Source: Myxococcales bacterium (GTDB taxonomy: Bacteria; Myxococcota_A; Polyangia; Polyangiales; Polyangiaceae). Taken from it: a stretch of 33,223 nt of DNA. A program made the translations under genes and the position numbers. Below are positions 29,712 to 33,223 of this stretch, one piece after another. Within the stretch, counting starts at the first letter, position 1. Every line of letters starts with the position of its first letter. Where the stretch lies: NCBI GenBank assembly GCA_020430845.1, contig JAGQJA010000336.1, positions 13,607-46,829 on the forward strand, given 5' to 3'. The notes below the pieces were generated by a model. The model searched no databases and was not told the DNA's origin. It saw only the letters and a list, made by a program, of their open reading frames with translations.

Positions 29712-31748
29712 GTGAGCGACGAACCTGTCTTGGTCGTCGACGACGACATGGTGAGCCGCCATGTCCTCGCGCAGGCTTTGACCGCAGCCGGAATGCAGTG
29801 CATCGCCGTCGCCTCTGGCGCGGAGGGCCTCGCACAGATCGAGAAGGTCAACCCCTCGATCGTCCTGCTCGACCTGGTCATGCCTCCGCCCGACGGCTAC
29901 CAGATCCTCCGCATCTTGCGGGCGCGCGCCGAGACGCGAGACCTGCCCGTGCTGGTGATGACGGCGCTCGACGCCGAGGACGAGATCGCCAAGGCGTTCG
30001 AGGCCGGCGCCGACGACTTCGTCAAGAAGCCGTTCCGTCCCGTCGAGCTCGTCGCCCGCGTACGCGGTCAGCTCCGCCTGCGACGCGCCATGGAGGCGCT
30101 CGCGCGAAAGGAGAAGGACGCCCAGGTCGTGCTCGAGCTGACGCAGGCGCTCGCGTCCAACCTCGACTTCCGCGGCATCCTCTTCACCGTCGTGCAGCGC
30201 CTCGCCGAGGTCGCCAAGACGGATCGCGTCTCCATCGTTCTCGTGCGCGAGAACGACACGGTCGGCTACGTCGTGGCCGCCAGCGACGACGAGCAGCTCC
30301 GCGACCTGCCCATCGACCTCTCCAAGTACCCCGAGATCCAGGCGGTGCTCTCCAAGGGAGAGTCGCTCGTCATCGAGGACGCCGCGACCCACCCGCTGCT
30401 CGAGGTGCTCCGCACCATGGGACAGGGCAAGGCCACGTTCTCGTCGCTCGCCATCGTGCCCATCCTCTACGAGGCCCGCGCCCTCGGCGTGCTCTTCCTC
30501 CGCGCCAAGCGCCCGGGCGCCTTCGCCGCGCGTGAGGTCGAGCTGTGTCGCACGGTCGCGAGCGCGATGGCGATCGCGCTGCGCAACGCGCGGGTGCTGC
30601 AGTCGCTCCGCGATCAGACGCAGCAGGTGGCGGTCGCCAGGTTCGAGGCCGAGCGGCGCATGCGCTCGCTCCAGCGGTACGCCGACTTCTTCGAGAGCTC
30701 CGCCGACGGCATCGTCGTCATCGACAGCGAGGGCGGCCTGCTCTTCTCCAACCCCAAGGCGCGTGAGATCACCGGCTACGACGAGAACGACCTGCGCGGC
30801 CGGCGCCTCGGCGACATCTTCGACGACGCGAGCGGCGCGCTCGCCACCGACCTCCGCGCCGGCTTCTTGCGCGGCGACTTCCCCAAGGACGTCGACATCC
30901 GCGTGCGGCGGAGCGACAAGACGTCGATCGTCGTCAACGTCAACTTCAGCTCGGTGCTCCGCGAGGACGGCGCCGTGCTCTGCTCGTTCCGCGACGTCAC
31001 GAAGCAGCGCGAGGTCGAGAGCGAGCTGCTTCAGACCAAGGAGTTCCTCCAGCGCGTCATCGACGCCTCGGCCGACGCGATCATCAGCGCCGACATGAAG
31101 GGGCGCGTGCTGCTCTTCAATCGCGCGGCCGAGCGCATCTACGGGCGCTCGAGCGCCGACGTCATCGGCGGCGACGTCCGCGCGCTCTACCCGGAGGGCA
31201 CCGCCAAGACCATCATGAAGATGATCCGCGCGGGCGGCGGTCGCATCGAGGGCCTGCAGGTCGACATCCGCGACAAGGACGACGTCTCGGTGCCCGTGTC
31301 GCTCTCGGGCGCGCTCATCTACGAGGGCACGACGCCCGTCGGCTCGGTGGGCATCTTCCACGACCTCCGCGAGAAGGTGCAGATGGAGCAGCGCCTCGCG
31401 CAGGCGCAAGAGCAGATCCTCGCGCAGGAGCGGCAGGCGATCATCGCCGAGCTCGCCGGGGCCGCCGCTCACGAGCTCAACCAGCCGCTGACGAGCGTGC
31501 GCAACTACGCGACGCTGCTCCGTCGCCTGCTCACGGCGGGCGCGCCGGCGGCCACAGCGGCCGAGGTGATCGAGACCGAGGCCGAGCGGATGGCCGAGAT
31601 CGTCCGCAAGATCGGCAAGATCACCAAGTACGAGACGAAGAGCTACGTCGGCAAACAGAAGATCCTCGACCTCGACCGCTCGAGCGAGGGCGACGTCCCC
31701 GCGACCGGTCGTTCGGGCCCGCCCGACGCCGTGACGGAGAGGGAGTGA
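29712..31748 (+). CDS. REC-GAF-PAS-PAS-HisKA sensor without ATPase domain
   Basis: A 678-residue signalling protein. Receiver domain 1-125 with acidic pocket Asp10-12, phospho-acceptor Asp54 (VLLDLVMP), Thr84 and Lys106 (VKKPF). GAF domain ~140-300. PAS ~330-430 (FFESSADGIVVIDSEGG) and PAS ~450-560 (VIDASADAIISADMKGRVLLFNR), joined by coiled coils. Then a HisKA dimerisation domain with H-box AAAHELNQPL (His587). Only ~90 residues follow; no N, G1 or G2 box exists in this frame, so it cannot bind ATP as a kinase. The next gene, one base overlapping, encodes a full kinase that could phosphorylate it in trans. GTG 29712 is the start because the receiver begins at once and the -10 precedes it by 6 nt. 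Confidence 0.88.
   Translation: MSDEPVLVVDDDMVSRHVLAQALTAAGMQCIAVASGAEGLAQIEKVNPSIVLLDLVMPPPDGYQILRILRARAETRDLPVLVMTALDAEDEIAKAFEAGADDFVKKPFRPVELVARVRGQLRLRRAMEALARKEKDAQVVLELTQALASNLDFRGILFTVVQRLAEVAKTDRVSIVLVRENDTVGYVVAASDDEQLRDLPIDLSKYPEIQAVLSKGESLVIEDAATHPLLEVLRTMGQGKATFSSLAIVPILYEARALGVLFLRAKRPGAFAAREVELCRTVASAMAIALRNARVLQSLRDQTQQVAVARFEAERRMRSLQRYADFFESSADGIVVIDSEGGLLFSNPKAREITGYDENDLRGRRLGDIFDDASGALATDLRAGFLRGDFPKDVDIRVRRSDKTSIVVNVNFSSVLREDGAVLCSFRDVTKQREVESELLQTKEFLQRVIDASADAIISADMKGRVLLFNRAAERIYGRSSADVIGGDVRALYPEGTAKTIMKMIRAGGGRIEGLQVDIRDKDDVSVPVSLSGALIYEGTTPVGSVGIFHDLREKVQMEQRLAQAQEQILAQERQAIIAELAGAAAHELNQPLTSVRNYATLLRRLLTAGAPAATAAEVIETEAERMAEIVRKIGKITKYETKSYVGKQKILDLDRSSEGDVPATGRSGPPDAVTERE
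31736..31743 (+). promoter_or_regulatory. Ribosome binding site at the sensor-pair junction
   Basis: GGAGAGGG ends 4 nt before ATG 31748 within the last codons of the upstream gene. Stop and start share TGATG (31746-31750), so the second kinase is translated by coupling. Confidence 0.55.
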
Positions 31749-33004
31749 TGAGCACCGCGCCCAAGCCCGACCGGTCGGACACGAGCGAGCTGCGCGAGCG
31801 CGTGACCGTCTCGTCGGTGCCCGTGAGCCAAGAGGGCCGCGTGTCGGTGACGCGGCGGCTCGACATCGATCCTGCGTGGCTCGACCACCTGCTGCTCGCC
31901 ACGTGCGAGATGCCCGTGCGCGAGGGCGAGGCCGCGGTCGTCGAGTGTCTCGTGCGCGCGTGCGGCGAGATCCTCGGCCAGGCGGCGGTGGGCGCGTGCT
32001 TCGCCCTGCCGGCGTTGCCGGGCGACGAGGTCGGCGAGCAGCGCATCTTCAAGTGCTTGCCGCCCGGCGAAGAGGCGCGCGGCGTGGGCGTCGATCCGAC
32101 GCGGCTCTTTCCGGGCTACGCGCACGAGCGCGCCCTCACCGTGGAGTCGAACGGGACCACGCTGCACGTCGCGAGCGACGACCCCACCATCGAGGACGAC
32201 GACGCGCCGGTCATGCACGTGGTGCGTCGCGCGGCCTTGGCGATGGCCCGCGGGCTGTCGTTCGCGCGCGCGCACGAGAAGGCCCGCGCCGACGCCGAGA
32301 ACCTGCGAAAGCTCAACGACCACATGGTGCAGGCCGAGAAGCTCGCGGTGCTCGGGCAGCTCGCCGCGGGCGTGGTCCACGAGCTCAACAACCCGCTGAC
32401 GGCGATCGTCGCGTACACCGACTGGCTGCTCAAGCGTCACGAGAACGGCGACGCGGCCGACCTCGAGCGGCTGACGCGCATCGGCGAGTCTGCGGCGCGC
32501 ATCCTCCGCTTCACGCGGGATCTCGTCGCCTACGCGCGGCCGTCGAGCGAGACCCCGGCGCGCGTGCCGATCGAGCTGGTCGTCGAGCGCGCCCTCGCGT
32601 TCTGCGAGCACGTGCTCGCCGCCGCGGGCGCCACCGTGGAGCGAAGGTTCGAGCCGGGCGTGCACGCGGTCCGCGGCATGCCCGAGCAGCTCGCGCAGGT
32701 CTTCGTCAACCTGTTCACCAACGCGTGCCACGCGCTACCTGCCGAGGGGGGCGTGCTGCGCGTCGCGATCACCGGCCGCGACGACGTCGTCGTCGTCACG
32801 CTCGACGACAACGGCCACGGCATCGAGCCCGAGCACCTCGGTCAGATCTTCGCGCCGTTCTTCACCACCAAGACCGACGGGCGCGGCACGGGCCTCGGCC
32901 TCTCGATCGTCAAGAGCATCATCGACCGTCACAAGGGCGAGCTGTTCGCCGACCGCCTCTCGCCCGGCACGCGCTTCACCGTCATCCTCCCTCGCTGGGA
33001 ATGA
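31748..33004 (+). CDS. Sensor histidine kinase with GAF-like N-terminus
   Basis: A 418-residue soluble histidine kinase. The first ~175 residues resemble a GAF-like sensor domain (LDHLLLATCEMP, ACGEILGQAAVGACFALP) followed by a coiled coil. HisKA has LGQLAAGVVHELNNPLTAI with phospho-His211. The ATPase domain is complete: N box NLFTNACHAL (321-330), G1 DDNGHGIE (353-360), F box FAPFFTTK (368-375), G2 GRGTGLGLSIVK (378-389). This is the NtrB-like HATPase type. It starts in the TGATG junction of the HisKA-only sensor, so the two are made together. No membrane span is seen, so the signal is probably cytoplasmic. Its 3' end overlaps the opposing gene by 23 nt. Confidence 0.92.
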   Translation: MSTAPKPDRSDTSELRERVTVSSVPVSQEGRVSVTRRLDIDPAWLDHLLLATCEMPVREGEAAVVECLVRACGEILGQAAVGACFALPALPGDEVGEQRIFKCLPPGEEARGVGVDPTRLFPGYAHERALTVESNGTTLHVASDDPTIEDDDAPVMHVVRRAALAMARGLSFARAHEKARADAENLRKLNDHMVQAEKLAVLGQLAAGVVHELNNPLTAIVAYTDWLLKRHENGDAADLERLTRIGESAARILRFTRDLVAYARPSSETPARVPIELVVERALAFCEHVLAAAGATVERRFEPGVHAVRGMPEQLAQVFVNLFTNACHALPAEGGVLRVAITGRDDVVVVTLDDNGHGIEPEHLGQIFAPFFTTKTDGRGTGLGLSIVKSIIDRHKGELFADRLSPGTRFTVILPRWE

Positions 33005-33223
33005 CGCTCGGCGGAGGCGGCGACGGCGCCGGCCCCCACTCGAACGTGTCGATCAGCGCGGCGGGGCTCGGGTCGAGCACGTCGTCCTTGCCGATCGTCC
33101 ACGCCTCCACGCGCCCGTCGGGGTGGACGCACAGGCGCACGAAGTGTTTGTAGCCGGGGTGTCCGAGCACGGTGAACGCCTGCTGGTGCTCGAGGCCGAG
33201 CAGCGTGAGCACGGTGAAGTAGG
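32982..33223 (-). CDS. C-terminal end of an unidentified protein (runs off right edge)
   Basis: About 79 in-frame codons up to a stop at 32982-32984; the frame is open through the right edge, so the start lies outside. The visible end contains YFTVLTLLGLEHQQAFT, GHPGYKHFVRLCVHPDGRVE and AWTIGKDDVLD, then a Pro-rich tail. It recalls the C-terminal part of bacterial metallophosphoesterase-like proteins, but this is too short to name. It is convergent with the histidine kinase gene, overlapping by 23 nt. Confidence 0.7.
   Translation of the reverse strand, partial: YFTVLTLLGLEHQQAFTVLGHPGYKHFVRLCVHPDGRVEAWTIGKDDVLDPSPAALIDTFEWGPAPSPPPPSVIPSEGG

Noticed and set aside
31600-31800. Frameshift that splits one histidine kinase into two genes
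   Set aside because: The second gene has its own N-terminal sensor and HisKA domain, so it is not the missing end of the first; the junction is an ordinary TGATG coupling.
1-33223. tRNA, rRNA, CRISPR, insertion sequences or phage genes
   Set aside because: No cloverleaf, rRNA-like stretch, regular spacer array, transposase or integrase was recognised on either strand.

Overview
This window is bacterial chromosomal DNA of very high G+C with strong G/C preference at third codon positions. The gene content points to a deltaproteobacterial lineage of the Myxococcota, probably Polyangia-like. It combines Hanks-type kinases (one degenerate), several type-II lipoproteins with low-complexity or Cys-rich modules, a multidomain GAF/PAS two-component pair and complete housekeeping genes. 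This placement is inference from gene content; there is no rRNA in the window. I see no tRNA, CRISPR array, insertion sequence or phage gene, so this looks like ordinary chromosome, not a mobile island.

Left part (1-8396): a Ser/Thr kinase runs off the left edge. It is followed by an AlgJ/AlgX-like SGNH protein, a LamG-like lipoprotein, a Cys-rich three-module lipoprotein, a multi-pass membrane protein fused to a PHB-depolymerase-like esterase, a beta-helix (bactofilin-like) lipoprotein with a Pro/Ala/Asp tail, and an isochorismatase-family hydrolase with an anti-sigma-like N-terminus. Cell-envelope functions dominate.

Centre (8397-12743, + strand): a 361-bp promoter-bearing gap, then a PlsB/LPLAT-type acyltransferase and an S1-domain RNA-binding protein whose first S1 domain is interrupted by an alternating Ala-X tract encoded by 60-bp tandem repeats.

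Long minus-strand run (24401 down to 12763): eleven co-oriented genes with tiny gaps or 1-10 nt overlaps. They are a [2Fe-2S] ferredoxin, an Smr endonuclease-like protein, ilvE, a lipoprotein, RDD, SpoIIM/DUF95, a polytopic membrane protein, a DUF4129-DUF4350 fusion, argS, a MoxR AAA+ ATPase and a DUF58/VWA protein. RDD-SpoIIM-membrane-DUF4129/4350-MoxR-DUF58 looks like one membrane-associated MoxR system, and argS sits inside it. This is the best candidate in the window for a poorly described multi-gene system.

Right part (24650-33223): a predicted pseudokinase, a NUDIX hydrolase, cysE, smpB with a small coupled gene, a one-domain lipoprotein, ruvB, and a translationally coupled sensor pair. 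In the pair, a REC-GAF-PAS-PAS-HisKA protein without an ATPase domain precedes a complete histidine kinase. The C-terminal end of another gene runs off the right edge.

Several starts (29712, 1940, 21399) lie 6-8 nt after a -10-like hexamer, which suggests leaderless transcripts. GTGA or TGATG junctions are frequent and suggest translational coupling.
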